The notes under the pieces: model-generated
The model's database searches: none
What the model saw: only the letters and a program-made list of their open reading frames with translations
Told to the model about the DNA's origin: nothing
NCBI GenBank assembly: GCA_021162805.1
Contig: JAGGXZ010000151.1
Location: 1 to 64,000 of the forward strand
Direction of reading: 5' to 3'
Source of the DNA: Candidatus Poribacteria bacterium
GTDB lineage: Bacteria; Poribacteria; WGA-4E; B28-G17
Length of the DNA stretch: 64,000 bases
In this document: positions 41,408 through 49,934 of the stretch, piece after piece
Layout: each line of letters begins with the position of its first letter
How positions within the stretch are numbered: position 1 is the first letter of the stretch
Translations under genes and position numbers: made by a program

Positions 41408-43984
41408 TCAATCGGTAAGTTTCTTCTCGGCGACGGGCTTGAGGGCGATTTCGATTCGGGCGAGAGACTCATCCAGATGAGCCCGCGTGTATGGCTCTAG
41501 GTCTCCTTCCGTCAGCGCCCTTTTGATCCCCTCCATGATGGCTATAAGATCCATACGAGCCAAGCTGCTGGCGTCCTGAGGGGTTCTCCCTTCCGGTTTC
41601 AGCACCAGTTTTATCAGCTTGGATAGATGTTCGCGCTGAAGAGCTCGCCGGAAGCTATTGATATTGGTCATTTTCTCCAGCTCCGACCATATAGCTTCCC
41701 TCAGCTTCCGGAACATCTCCGCCATCGTGAATTTATCCTTCCCCTCGCCGTATCTCAGCTCTATATCCAGAAGCCGCGATAGCAGCAGGGGATGATAGAG
41801 GTTGTCCAGGATTGATTTTTGGATCGAAAGCACAACGTCATGGACGGGATAGTCGATCCGATCCATCCGCCACACTGATCCCTCAAAATCCCAAAATCTC
41901 TCAGGGGCGAGCTTGTTTAGGAGCTGGGGGGAGAACCTAAAGGAATCCGAGCTGAAGAACTCCACTGTCAGAAATTCGAGCGCCTCACGCTGTTTCGAGG
42001 GTGGAACGGGTTCAAACGGCAGTCGCCCGCCCGGATCGCCTATGTGATCCCTCCTGTGATAGATTCCGCCGATATACTTCGGCACATTCATGGCAGCGAT
42101 CCGATATTGTGAAAGCCCATAGCCGAAAGCACGTCGGATCTTCTGATACCGGATGCCGGGTCTATCGAAGTGATCCTCTATCTTTTCCCACAACTCCTTC
42201 GCTAATGCGATCTGCTTCTTATGATATTCCAGCATATCCTCACCGAGATCCCATCTGTTACAGGTTGGATCAATCCCCCAAGGCGGCGGGAAGGCATCCT
42301 CATCCGTCCCATATGCCAGCTTTGGATCGGAGACCTTGGAAGCTATCCTCTCCAATTCCCCCAGCTCATCCTCAGGCGTCTCAGCATCTATCGGTTTATA
42401 GGCGTACTCGATCGCCCAATAATCGTAGGGCCCCAGCGTGGTCTGCCAGTAATCCCCCTGCTCGATTCCTTCGGGAGCGACGTTAACTGGGACATAATCC
42501 ATGATGGATCCGGTTAATCCCTTCTCTCTCGTCAGTTCCTTGTCCTGTAACTTATCGACGGGATGAAGAATACTTCCTTTGAAATTGTGCCGAAGCCCCA
42601 ACGTATGGCCGACCTCATGCGCCACCAGATGGACGAGATAGTCATGCAGATATTTCTTAGCCTTTGGATGGTCCGGCGAAATACCTTCCCTTGCTGAGAT
42701 GATATGCCAGCCGAAGGCCGCATGCAGCGCAAGGCCCATCTGGTGGTTCAATAGAAGCTTTTCAAATGAGTCTCTGTCATCGGGATTCATCGAAACCGGA
42801 TCTACGAACTGTTCCAGCTCTCCGAACGCCGCTCGGATCATATCGGCCCCGATGCGTATGTCGGCGTGATATATCTCACCGGTGAAGGGATTCGCCCGAG
42901 AAGGGCCTACCGCATAGCTACCTCCGGGATGGACGATCCATCGAACGGTATTATACCGGATATCCCCCGCCTCCCAGTCAGCATCATCCGGTTGCTCCTT
43001 GACCACGATCGCATCCTTAAACCCGATTCTCTCAAATGCCTTGTTCCAGAGCAGGATTCCTTCCTTAACCGCCTCGCGATACTCATGTGGGATCGTATTC
43101 TCAAGCCAAAAGACAATGGGCTTTTTAGGCGGTGAGATCTCAGCATCGGGATCGGCCTTCTCAAGATGCCACCTCTCGACATACCGGACATAGGGCGTTT
43201 CCCGCGTTAGATCTGTATAGTCCTGATACATCGTCAGGAAATGCCCGACCCTATCATCTCCCAGGCGGGGACGATAGCTCGTCTCAGGGATAATTGAGAG
43301 GCTGTAATGATACCGATGAATGAAGCTACGAGAGTCAGCCACGGTGTAGACCGATTTGGGCTTTGTGCTTTTGAAATGGATTATTACGCCGATCTCGACG
43401 TTTTGAGGGTAGGGCTTGACAAAATCGATATAGCTATTTTCCTCGTCGAAGGAGTATTCCGCCTTGATCCTCTCGTTCAACGAGTAGGTTACCAGATCGA
43501 TGTCCTGAACGAAAAAACCTCTGGCATCCACGAGTATACTCTTCCTTTCAGGATGAGGTTTGCTTTCGATCTTGACGGAACCCATGATCGAGTTGCTCAC
43601 GCCTCTTTCGATCGCCTTTCTGATCGGAGATCTCTCATCCGCCCTGAACCTGACGTTTTTGTATATCAGCTGGACCCTCCTGCCGATCCGCTTGAAGAAG
43701 AAAGGGAAGTCCCACATCATCGAACCGGAGTCGAAGTAATAGCCGTCGGATGCCTCCCTGGTTAAAGAGCAGAGGAAGAGTTTATCGAACTGATCGGGGA
43801 GTATCTCCATCAGAACCTTGTTCTCCTCTCTGTTTATGTAGAAGGAGAAAAGCCCTTCAACCCTTTCGCACTCCTTGATAGCCTCCTCAAAAGGTGGCAG
43901 CTCCTTCTTCTCTTTCTCCTCTTTTTTCTCCTTCTTCTCCTCCTTCCCCTCGTCAAGGGCCTGCAGGTCATCCTTCTCCACCAT
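41408..43984 (-). CDS. Metzincin-type zinc metalloprotease (DUF5117/DUF4953 type)
   Basis: 858 residues. The zinc motif HEVGHTLGLRHNF (His-Glu-x2-His-x2-Gly-x2-His, about residues 467-479) is followed by SIMDYV, the Met-turn. The N-terminal half (LPDQFDKLFLCS, then SIMGSVKIESKP) and the C-terminal helical region match large zinc-dependent proteases of this type. Relatives are secreted or lipoproteins, but this start (MVEKDDLQALDEG and a Lys/Glu-rich stretch) has no signal peptide, and GGAGGGGG lies before ATG 43984, so the start seems right. Function is unknown. It has its own promoter at 44026-44055. Confidence 0.85.
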   Translation of the reverse strand: MVEKDDLQALDEGKEEKKEKKEEKEKKELPPFEEAIKECERVEGLFSFYINREENKVLMEILPDQFDKLFLCSLTREASDGYYFDSGSMMWDFPFFFKRIGRRVQLIYKNVRFRADERSPIRKAIERGVSNSIMGSVKIESKPHPERKSILVDARGFFVQDIDLVTYSLNERIKAEYSFDEENSYIDFVKPYPQNVEIGVIIHFKSTKPKSVYTVADSRSFIHRYHYSLSIIPETSYRPRLGDDRVGHFLTMYQDYTDLTRETPYVRYVERWHLEKADPDAEISPPKKPIVFWLENTIPHEYREAVKEGILLWNKAFERIGFKDAIVVKEQPDDADWEAGDIRYNTVRWIVHPGGSYAVGPSRANPFTGEIYHADIRIGADMIRAAFGELEQFVDPVSMNPDDRDSFEKLLLNHQMGLALHAAFGWHIISAREGISPDHPKAKKYLHDYLVHLVAHEVGHTLGLRHNFKGSILHPVDKLQDKELTREKGLTGSIMDYVPVNVAPEGIEQGDYWQTTLGPYDYWAIEYAYKPIDAETPEDELGELERIASKVSDPKLAYGTDEDAFPPPWGIDPTCNRWDLGEDMLEYHKKQIALAKELWEKIEDHFDRPGIRYQKIRRAFGYGLSQYRIAAMNVPKYIGGIYHRRDHIGDPGGRLPFEPVPPSKQREALEFLTVEFFSSDSFRFSPQLLNKLAPERFWDFEGSVWRMDRIDYPVHDVVLSIQKSILDNLYHPLLLSRLLDIELRYGEGKDKFTMAEMFRKLREAIWSELEKMTNINSFRRALQREHLSKLIKLVLKPEGRTPQDASSLARMDLIAIMEGIKRALTEGDLEPYTRAHLDESLARIEIALKPVAEKKLTD

Positions 43985-44025
43985 TATTCCCCCTCCTTAC
44001 CGTGGTGAGATAAACCTGTGTTCTT

Positions 44026-44055
44026 ATGATACGACGGGCAAACCCGATCAGTCAA
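44026..44055 (-). promoter_or_regulatory. Promoter of the metalloprotease gene
   Basis: On the minus strand TTGACT (44050-44055), 18 bases, TATCAT (44026-44031), 41 bases before the start. Confidence 0.7.
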
Positions 44056-44126
44056 TTGAATGTGACTCCGCGGATGTATAAGAACTTAAGAATTGCCAGA
44101 AGCAGGGAGGAGTGTCGGTGAGATTC

Positions 44127-44155
44127 TTGATCTTCAATCTCAGCCGTGATATTAT
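44127..44155 (+). promoter_or_regulatory. Promoter of the YidD-like gene group
   Basis: TTGATC (44127-44132), 17 bases, TATTAT (44150-44155), 59 bases before ATG 44215. The region 43985-44214 otherwise shows only the divergent promoter. Confidence 0.62.
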
Positions 44156-44214
44156 ATCCATAACCCAAGTTCTACATCCGGGTCGTAAGCGAGGCGAGGG
44201 GCGTTGCTTGGGAT

Positions 44215-44679
44215 ATGAGCTCAGGGGATATCGATAAAATGATGAGCGCTGTGATCCTCATATATGCCTTGATGGCTCTCTCCCCGAGGGAGGAGTTGTT
44301 GAATGATATCGAATACCTGATGAAGATGGCTCCGATTGGGGTGAAGATGAACGATCATTATCGCCCCAGATCCGATGTGGTTAGGCCGAATAACGAGCTC
44401 TCGCTTCTCATGCTCACCGGGATAAGGTTCTACCAGATCTTTATATCCTCCCAGGATATGTCCGTTTGTAATTTCATCCCCACCTGTTCGAGCTTCGCCT
44501 TTCAGGCGATAAGGAGGTTCGGGCCGATCAAAGGGGCGCTTCTGACATCCGATCGGCTTCAAAGATGTCATGGCTTCGCCCACCTCTACGCCGGGACGAT
44601 CTACGAGGTGGATGAGGCCAGCGGGAAATTGAGGGACCCGATAGAGAGGTACGAAGCATGGCCTTACACCTCGCGCTGA
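44215..44679 (+). CDS. YidD-like membrane protein insertion efficiency factor with N-terminal extension
   Basis: 154 residues. Residues about 65-130 carry the YidD signature: GIRFYQIFISSQDMSVCNFIPTCS (Cys-x-Phe-x-Pro-Thr-Cys-Ser), then AFQAIRRFGPIKGALLTSDRLQRCH. YidD assists insertion of proteins by YidC. Unlike the usual 70-80 residue protein, this one has about 60 residues in front with a hydrophobic stretch (AVILIYALMAL), which may be a signal or anchor. It overlaps the following TPR gene by 22 bases, so the three genes 44215-46296 look co-translated. Confidence 0.78.
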   Translation: MSSGDIDKMMSAVILIYALMALSPREELLNDIEYLMKMAPIGVKMNDHYRPRSDVVRPNNELSLLMLTGIRFYQIFISSQDMSVCNFIPTCSSFAFQAIRRFGPIKGALLTSDRLQRCHGFAHLYAGTIYEVDEASGKLRDPIERYEAWPYTSR

Positions 44680-45542
44680 TCCTGATGGTATCCATCTCCT
44701 ATCTCTCGCCCGAAAACATCCTCAAATTCGCAGACCATCTCTTCGAGGAGGGCGATTATAAGAGGGCGATAGGGGAGTATGAGAGATATCTCTTCTTCGC
44801 CGGCGAGGATGACGACAGGGATTGGGCCGTTTACAGGATAGGGCTTGGCTATGAGATGATCGGGGAGTATAGAAGAGCCCTGTCCTTTTATAAAAAGCTG
44901 GGCGGTCAGGAGATCCTTTATCGGGTGGGATGTCTGTATTTCAAAATGGGCGATTTCGCTAGCTCTGTCGATACGCTGAGGAAATTGAAGAGGGCGAAGG
45001 GCATATCCGAAAGGGCTCTATGTCTTGAGGCCGCAGGGCTGATGATGCTCGGCAGGGCAGATCGTGCGAGGTCAACGTTGAGATCGCTCCTTAACTCGCT
45101 GTCAAGGGAGGATGTGTTGGGCGTCGCGGAAAGGTTGATGAAGCTTATGCCCTTGGTGGAGTCCAAACCACATAAGAGTCCTTTCCTAGCGGCATTCCTC
45201 TCGGCCCTGCTTCCAGGAGCGGGTAAGGTATATGCCGGCAGGGGATATGACGGGCTGTACTCGCTCTCAGTCGTCGGGTTCTCCGCTGGCATGGCCTATG
45301 ACGGGTTCAGGGATAACGGCGTCAGATCGGCGAAAGGTTGGCTTTTCGGCGGGGCGACCCTCTTCTTTTACCTAGGAAACATCTATGGCTCAGCCATAGC
45401 CGCCGGGGAGTTTAACGCGAGGGAGAATGAGAGGCTGAAGGAGGAGATACTTGGCTCAGTTGGCCCTCTGCTTGGTGATTTTCTCGGCGATTTTCACGCC
45501 TTTAAAGCTCGGCGATCATCTCCTGAACATGGGAAACCCTGA
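44658..45542 (+). CDS. Secreted or membrane TPR protein with C-terminal membrane segment (paralogue 1)
   Basis: 294 residues. N-terminal hydrophobic stretch (signal or anchor), then TPR-like helices with the pattern ADHLFEEGDYKRAIGEYERYL and AVYRIGLGYEMIGEYRRALSFY (split at residues 27-75). The C-terminal part has SALLPGAGKVYAGRGYDGL and two membrane helices, like DUF5683-type proteins. Function unknown; such proteins often sit beside YidD, which suggests a membrane-biogenesis role by context. Its last 92 bases are overprinted by the start of paralogue 2. Confidence 0.72.
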   Translation: MALHLALILMVSISYLSPENILKFADHLFEEGDYKRAIGEYERYLFFAGEDDDRDWAVYRIGLGYEMIGEYRRALSFYKKLGGQEILYRVGCLYFKMGDFASSVDTLRKLKRAKGISERALCLEAAGLMMLGRADRARSTLRSLLNSLSREDVLGVAERLMKLMPLVESKPHKSPFLAAFLSALLPGAGKVYAGRGYDGLYSLSVVGFSAGMAYDGFRDNGVRSAKGWLFGGATLFFYLGNIYGSAIAAGEFNARENERLKEEILGSVGPLLGDFLGDFHAFKARRSSPEHGKP

Positions 45543-46296
45543 GGAGGCGATCACCGAATACAAGAGATTCATCTTCTTCTCCTCCTCAACCAAGGAGATC
45601 AAGCTCGGTATGATGAAGATAGGTGAGGCGTATCGCCATATGGGAAGATGGGATCTGGCGGCCGACGCCGTTCATGACGCTATCCTCCTCATGAGGGATC
45701 GATCCGAGATAGCAACCGCTAGGATAAGATCGGCGCTCGATATGATCTGCGCCGGCGATTACAGCTCAGCGAAGTTCGATCTGCTGGAGGTGCTGAACTC
45801 CGACGTCGATAGATCCATTAAAATCAGAGCGAGGTTTCTCCTGGGCATAGCGGAGATCTATGAGGGCAAACGCGTGGAAAGCGCGGGAGACCTGATCCCC
45901 TCTCTCAGAGAGATGGGCGTGGATGAAAGGGATATATCGAAGCTCAACCGCCTTCTCCTCACGCCGCCCGCCGGGCGCAGATCGCCAAAAGCAGCCGCTC
46001 TGCTCTCGGCCCTCCTTCCAGGGGCAGGGCAGATCTATGCAGGTTGCTGGAGAGATGGGATTAACGCCCTTTTGTTGAACGGGGCCATAGCTTTGTGGGC
46101 GTGGAGGGAGTTTAAATCGCGAGATATAAGCGATGGATTGCTGATTCTCACCTTGGTCCTCCCGCGATACTATCTGGGCAATGTCCGCAAAAGCCGCAGG
46201 TTGGCTGAGTCGAGAAACGCCGACCTGGAGCTCAGGAGATCCAGGGAGATTCTGAAGGAACTCAAAAGGGTGTTGGGAAGGGAGACATCGAGATAG
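45451..46296 (+). CDS. Secreted or membrane TPR protein with C-terminal membrane segment (paralogue 2)
   Basis: 281 residues, TTG start at 45451 with GGAGGAGATAC upstream, inside paralogue 1. The signal-like start (LALCLVIFSAIFT) leads to LGDHLLNMGNPEEAITEYKRF, a TPR unit like that of paralogue 1, and SALLPGAGQIYAGCWRDGI matches its C-terminal motif. The pair is a tandem duplication. The 92-base overlap is long, so one sequence encodes the signal of one and the end of the other. The true start could be ATG 45529 (LNMGNPEE), which would lose the signal. Confidence 0.7.
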   Translation: MAQLALCLVIFSAIFTPLKLGDHLLNMGNPEEAITEYKRFIFFSSSTKEIKLGMMKIGEAYRHMGRWDLAADAVHDAILLMRDRSEIATARIRSALDMICAGDYSSAKFDLLEVLNSDVDRSIKIRARFLLGIAEIYEGKRVESAGDLIPSLREMGVDERDISKLNRLLLTPPAGRRSPKAAALLSALLPGAGQIYAGCWRDGINALLLNGAIALWAWREFKSRDISDGLLILTLVLPRYYLGNVRKSRRLAESRNADLELRRSREILKELKRVLGRETSR

Positions 46297-46305
46297 AGCG
46301 GTTGG

Positions 46306-46604
46306 ATGAACAACTACTCGCGGGCCGCTTTCATAAACATGGGTATAGGGGATATCGAGCGATATAGGACGTCGGTCGGAAAGATCCCGATGGAAACGGC
46401 TGGCGGTTCGAGGAGCTTGAGGGGGGCTGGAGGCTCATAGGAAACTTCCTCTCAGGTGAATGGGATAAGGATGATTTCCTGATCGTCCGACGAGGACAGA
46501 AGGTGGTGGACATCTACAACGAGGAGATCATGATGGCGGAGAAAGCTTGTTTTCCGTCTGAGGATCTGGTATCCTCTCCGTCAGATATTCTATCACAGCG
46601 GTAA
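46306..46604 (+). pseudogene. Frameshifted gene fragment, unrecognised
   Basis: ATG 46306 opens MNNYSRAAFINMGIGDIERYRTSVG, which then runs into nonsense; in the next frame, after a TAG, DPDGNGWRFEELEGGWRLIG and LSGEWDKDDFLIVRRGQKVVDIY read as ordinary protein and end at TAA 46602-46604. A single frameshift near 46380 joins them into about 100 residues. No family is recognised. It fills most of the gap between the TPR gene and the isomerase-like gene. Confidence 0.5.
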
Positions 46605-46657
46605 GGTAGGGTTCAACGCCCTGACCTTCTCCGTCTAAGGGTTTAGGAGGACGAAAC

Positions 46658-47416
46658 ATGGGCAGGATTAAACAATCCATCGCTTGGTGGTGTTTCGCTC
46701 GTAGGGTTGAGCCTATGGAGCTCATCAAAAAGGCGGCTCAAATAGGCTACGCGTCGATCGAGATGCTGCCGAGGGAGTACTGGGATGCTGTGCTGGATCA
46801 CGGCATGAAAATCGCCATAATCGGCGGCCATGGGACGCTGACGGATGGGCTGAATAGGAGGGAAAATCACGATCGGATAGAGGAGGAGCTTTCGAGGAAC
46901 ATAGAGCTGGCCGCTGAGTATGGGATACCAAGCCTTATCTGCTTCTCAGGAAACAGGAGAGGACTTCCGGATGATGAGGGGATTCAGATCACGGCGGAGG
47001 GTCTCAGGCGTGTGGCGAAAATGGCTGAGGAGAAAGGGGTTCAGCTCTGTCTCGAACTGCTTAACAGCAAGGTGAATCATCCCGATTACCAGTGCGATCA
47101 CACCTGGTGGGGTGTGGAGGTCTGTAAGGCGGTCAACTCTCCCGCCGTAAAGCTGCTCTACGATATCTATCATATGCAGATCATGGAGGGCGACCTGATC
47201 CGAACGATCAAGGAGAACATCGATTATATCGGTCATTTCCACACCGCCGGTAACCCCGGACGTCACGATCTGGACGACGAACAGGAGATAAACTATCGGG
47301 CCGTCATGAAGGCGATAGCCGAGACGAATTACACGGGATTCGTGGGACATGAGTTCACGCCGAAGGGCGATCCGATAGAGGCGCTCGAAAGGACGTTCTC
47401 CCTCTGCGACGTATAA
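46658..47416 (+). CDS. Hydroxypyruvate isomerase-like TIM-barrel protein
   Basis: 252 residues, start ATG after GGAGGACGAAAC. Xylose isomerase-like barrel of the Hyi group: SIAWWCFARRVEPMELIKKA begins it, and CLELLNSKVNHPDYQ, KLLYDIYHMQIMEGD, GHFHTAGNPGRHD and GFVGHEFTPKG carry the conserved Glu, Asp, His and Glu metal or catalytic positions. Relatives isomerise hydroxypyruvate and tartronate semialdehyde or epimerise sugars; the substrate here is inferred only by family. It stands between a gene remnant and a fragment region. Confidence 0.88.
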   Translation: MGRIKQSIAWWCFARRVEPMELIKKAAQIGYASIEMLPREYWDAVLDHGMKIAIIGGHGTLTDGLNRRENHDRIEEELSRNIELAAEYGIPSLICFSGNRRGLPDDEGIQITAEGLRRVAKMAEEKGVQLCLELLNSKVNHPDYQCDHTWWGVEVCKAVNSPAVKLLYDIYHMQIMEGDLIRTIKENIDYIGHFHTAGNPGRHDLDDEQEINYRAVMKAIAETNYTGFVGHEFTPKGDPIEALERTFSLCDV

Positions 47417-47423
47417 CCCCTAT

Positions 47424-47450
47424 GTCGGCGGGGCGTTATGCCCCGTCGAC
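47424..47450. repeat. GC-rich hairpin after the isomerase gene
   Basis: CGGGGC, GTTAT, GCCCCG flanked by GTCGG and TCGAC. It begins eight bases after the isomerase gene end. No T run follows, so termination is uncertain. Confidence 0.5.
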
Positions 47451-47708
47451 CCTGCGGAGTATATCCCAATAGGCTCCTCGATATCCCTTCTGGATGGCTT
47501 CCACAAGCAGTTGATTGGCGTTGTAGTTGTAATTTCTCTCGGGCTCTGTGGGATCAAAGAAGAAGAAACGCTTGTCCTCGCCTATGAGGTTATCCAGCAG
47601 ATCGAAAACGAAGGGGGCGATCGAGGGCTCGAGGAAGAAAAGGGGATCGACGGGGTTATCTCCGCCGATGATGTCACCATCCAATCGGGGCTTGACCTTA
47701 CTTGGGGA
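47436..47708 (-). pseudogene. C-terminal fragment of an unrecognised protein
   Basis: The open frame from after a TAA at about 47709 to 47436 reads LDGDIIGGDNPVDPLFFLEP, then FVFDLLDNLIGEDKRFFFFD, NYNYNANQLLVEAIQKGYRG and ends LRRVDGA. The composition is that of a real protein, but only a TTG (47684) could start it and no ribosome site or signal precedes it. I do not recognise the family. It overlaps the hairpin at its end. Confidence 0.45.
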
Positions 47709-47834
47709 TTAGCATACACTAAGCTGTGGAGGTAGATCAAGTCAGGAGATGCAAATATCCCGGTGGACATCTCTCATCTAGGCCGAACCTTTTCCCCGTG
47801 AATTTCGTATTTACCGGGTGAAAGGAGGAAACGG

Positions 47835-48023
47835 ATGGATCAAGTGAGCGACGAAGAGCTTGTCCGAAAGGTTCTAGGTGGCGATCGGGATGCGTTCAGC
47901 GCACTTGTCGAACGATACAAGGATATGGTCTACGGTGTGGCTTATGCCCATCTCCGTAACTTCCACGATGCACGGAGGATCAGCGAGAGTATCTCTGGAA
48001 GACACTACATGAGCTCGAGCTGA
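47835..48023 (+). pseudogene. Truncated ECF sigma factor
   Basis: ATG 47835 follows a strong AAAGGAGGAAACGG site. MDQVSDEELVRKVLGGDRDA and FSALVERYKDMVYGVAYAHL are regions 2.1-2.2 of an ECF sigma factor, but after HLRNFHDA the expected QDLTQEAF block is missing and the frame ends at TGA 48021-48023. The domain needed for -35 binding is absent, so it is very likely inactive. Confidence 0.75.
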
Positions 48024-48223
48024 TGGAGGTTCTCAGCATGTTGAGGGGAGTCACGATTTTCACGCCGTTGATCAAGGATTTCCACTCGGTGGAGGTGAAA
48101 CTGGGGCTATACAAAGCGCCCTATTTGAAGGAGATTCACAACCGACCCTATATCCGATTTGCCTGTCCCAACCCCGATGGATCGGAACATTCCATCCAGC
48201 TAGGAACTATAGATAAAGACTGA
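47960..48223 (+). pseudogene. Second fragment joined to the sigma factor remnant
   Basis: In a different frame, overlapping the end of the sigma fragment, LWKTLHELELMEVLSMLRGV, DFHSVEVKLGLYKAPYLKEI and FACPNPDGSEHSIQLGTIDKD read as protein to a stop at 48221-48223. An ATG at 48023 could start it. It is probably the end of another gene fused by deletion. Family unknown. Confidence 0.4.
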
Positions 48224-48244
48224 TAACGTTTGATCCTATCGATC

Positions 48245-48991
48245 TCATCTATCATGCCACGCACAGCGACATAGCGGCAACGGCTTTTCAACCGTGTATT
48301 TCAATGCTGGTCTCCGTCCGTCAGCAGGTAGAGCGGGAATATCCGCAGAACGATTCAGGGAGTAAGGCCTATAAACCTGCCGCCGCGGCGAATTTCCGCC
48401 GCCTTCACGCCATGAGTGGGGCAGAAGGTGATCTCTGTATCGCCACGCCAACCTGCCACATAGATATCCGATCCCGGCGCCGGCGAGGACATCCATCGGA
48501 TAGTGTCGCCCGTTGTATATACGTGAATAGGCTATAAGGGCAGCAGCAACATATAAAGGCAGCCTAACTTTAGGGTATGCTGCGCCCCAAACATATGCCA
48601 TAGCATAGGCGCTGGTCGCGTGTCCCGAGGGAAAGGAGGAATTCCACCGATCGGTATCGCCGGTCGGTCGACGTCGGTTTACCAGGCCTTTCAGAAGGAA
48701 GGTTACCGTCTCCGCGCCTACCGTCGCTGCTATCGAGGTGTAGCTTACATCTCTTCTAACGCCGAAGATAGGGAGGATAAAGGCAATGACGATTTCACTC
48801 TCGCCGCTGCCGATCCTGGAAACCCACGGCATAACGGCATCCAGAGGAGAGGCCCTGTGATCGTGAATGAGATGATACATCCTCTCATCGGCATCCCTCA
48901 GCCAGTTGGCCGAGGCCGTATAACACCAGACGATCTGTAAAAGGAGAAGAAATGGAACCGTCAACCGTGTTATATTCCCTCTATCTCTCAT
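48245..48991 (-). CDS. PAP2-family membrane phosphatase
   Basis: 248 residues with about five membrane helices. The three PAP2 motifs are present: KGLVNRRRP (about residues 105-113), SFPSGHATSAY, and SRIYNGRHYPMDVLAG, holding the catalytic His pair, Arg and Asp. Relatives dephosphorylate undecaprenyl pyrophosphate, phosphatidic acid or phosphatidylglycerophosphate in the membrane. The last 50 residues are Pro/Arg-rich with no motif. Its ATG overlaps the end of the RND pump scar, so it once followed that gene. Confidence 0.88.
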   Translation of the reverse strand: MRDRGNITRLTVPFLLLLQIVWCYTASANWLRDADERMYHLIHDHRASPLDAVMPWVSRIGSGESEIVIAFILPIFGVRRDVSYTSIAATVGAETVTFLLKGLVNRRRPTGDTDRWNSSFPSGHATSAYAMAYVWGAAYPKVRLPLYVAAALIAYSRIYNGRHYPMDVLAGAGIGYLCGRLAWRYRDHLLPHSWREGGGNSPRRQVYRPYSLNRSADIPALPADGRRPALKYTVEKPLPLCRCAWHDR

Positions 48992-49070
48992 TTGGGTTGC
49001 TCCTTTTTCTCCCGATGAGGCCGTAGAAGCTCGGCAGGGCCACCAGGGTCAGGGATGTCCCCTCGGGTGA
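48981..49070 (-). pseudogene. C-terminal scar of an RND efflux pump
   Basis: In one minus-strand frame SLTLVALPSFYGLIGRKRS runs to TAG at 48981-48983, which matches the last helix and end of RND pumps of the AcrB/CusA type (LLTLVVLPALYGLIG pattern). All upstream pump sequence is missing. It overlaps the TolC fragment in another frame. Confidence 0.5.
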
Positions 49071-49266
49071 GTTCTGATTCGGTCTCAGGATTGCTCCAGA
49101 GGCGGCTGGTTTTTACAAGCGCCTTCGTCGTTTTGATCCTCGGGTTATTTGTCAGTGCCGTCTGCAGGGCTTTATCAAGGGAAAGCTTTTCAGGAACTGA
49201 GCTTCCCAGGGAGATGGAGACGGATAGGGCGAGAGATCCTATCATGATAAGGTTTCTCCATTTCAT
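48988..49266 (-). pseudogene. N-terminal fragment of a TolC-like outer-membrane efflux protein
   Basis: From ATG 49266, after GGAGGTGAGGAG, a signal peptide (SLALSVSISLG) and LSLDKALQTALTNNPRIKTT match the start of TolC-family proteins. After about residue 55 the frame becomes RLWSNPETESELTRGDIPDPG, which is non-homologous and overlies the RND pump scar. A deletion between the tolC start and the end of the pump gene explains both, as these genes are normally neighbours. Confidence 0.65.
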
Positions 49267-49287
49267 CTCCTCACCTCCTCAATTCCT

Positions 49288-49674
49288 TCAGATTAACCTT
49301 CGGACAAGCTTCAGAATCATATAGATCGCCGCCAGCCAGATCATCAATATGAAAACGGCCGCGATGATACGGCTTTTCGGTTTCGCCTCGAGGGTCTCAG
49401 ATCTTGCTCTCTCCCTGCATTCATCCAGAACCTCCTTCGGTATCATCTTCAGCGCCAAAAAAACACCGAGGGGTATGAGGATCAGATCGTCCACATATCC
49501 CAGAACGGGAATGAAATCCGGGATCAGATCTAAGGGATTGAGCGCGTAGGCGATGACGGCGGCGGCAAACAGCTTGGCGTATAGCGGAACCCCCGGATCT
49601 TTATAGGCTAGATAGAGGACATACACCTCCGTTTTCAATCGTTTCGCTTTGTCCTTCCAAAATGACATTCCCAC
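49288..49674 (-). CDS. YkvA-like DUF1232 membrane protein
   Basis: 128 residues. The core YAKLFAAAVIAYALNPLDLIPDFIPVLGYVDDLILIPLGVFLAL is recognised in pieces: ALNPLDLIPDFIP and GYVDDLILIP are the DUF1232 hallmark. A second hydrophobic helix is at the C terminus (IIAAVFILMIWLAAIYMI). Role unknown; these are small membrane proteins. A TATAAT lies about 22 bases upstream of the start, with no good -35 box. Confidence 0.88.
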   Translation of the reverse strand: MGMSFWKDKAKRLKTEVYVLYLAYKDPGVPLYAKLFAAAVIAYALNPLDLIPDFIPVLGYVDDLILIPLGVFLALKMIPKEVLDECRERARSETLEAKPKSRIIAAVFILMIWLAAIYMILKLVRRLI

Positions 49675-49721
49675 TTTCGTTCCTCCTTACGGATATTATA
49701 CAGGTTGAAGATTACAGAGGG

Positions 49722-49737
49722 ATTACAATTTTGTAAT
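49722..49737. promoter_or_regulatory. AT-rich palindrome
   Basis: ATTACAA-TT-TTGTAAT, perfect 7-base arms, between the YkvA-like gene and the toxin-antitoxin pair. A candidate operator for either; it has no T run for a terminator. The rest of 49675-49873 shows no gene. Confidence 0.4.
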
Positions 49738-49873
49738 ACAGGATACTACATCGGTGGCAGGTTTGCCATCTGACATCACTCTTAATCTGTTCCTTCACAA
49801 ACAGATCATTTGCGCCTGATCTGGAGGAGATAAGAGGGAGCCCGGTGTTAATGACTGAGGAGTTAAAAATTAA

Positions 49874-49906
49874 GTATTGATTTTAATACATACTTTATTG
49901 TAGAAT
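49874..49906 (+). promoter_or_regulatory. Promoter and candidate operator of the toxin-antitoxin pair
   Basis: TTGATT (49877-49882), 18 bases, TAGAAT (49901-49906), 28 bases before the toxin start. Overlapping the -35, GTATT-GATTTT-AATAC (49874-49889) is an inverted repeat where the ribbon-helix-helix antitoxin could bind. Confidence 0.55.
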
Positions 49907-49934
49907 ATCGCTAGCACCAAGAAGAGGGCTAAGA

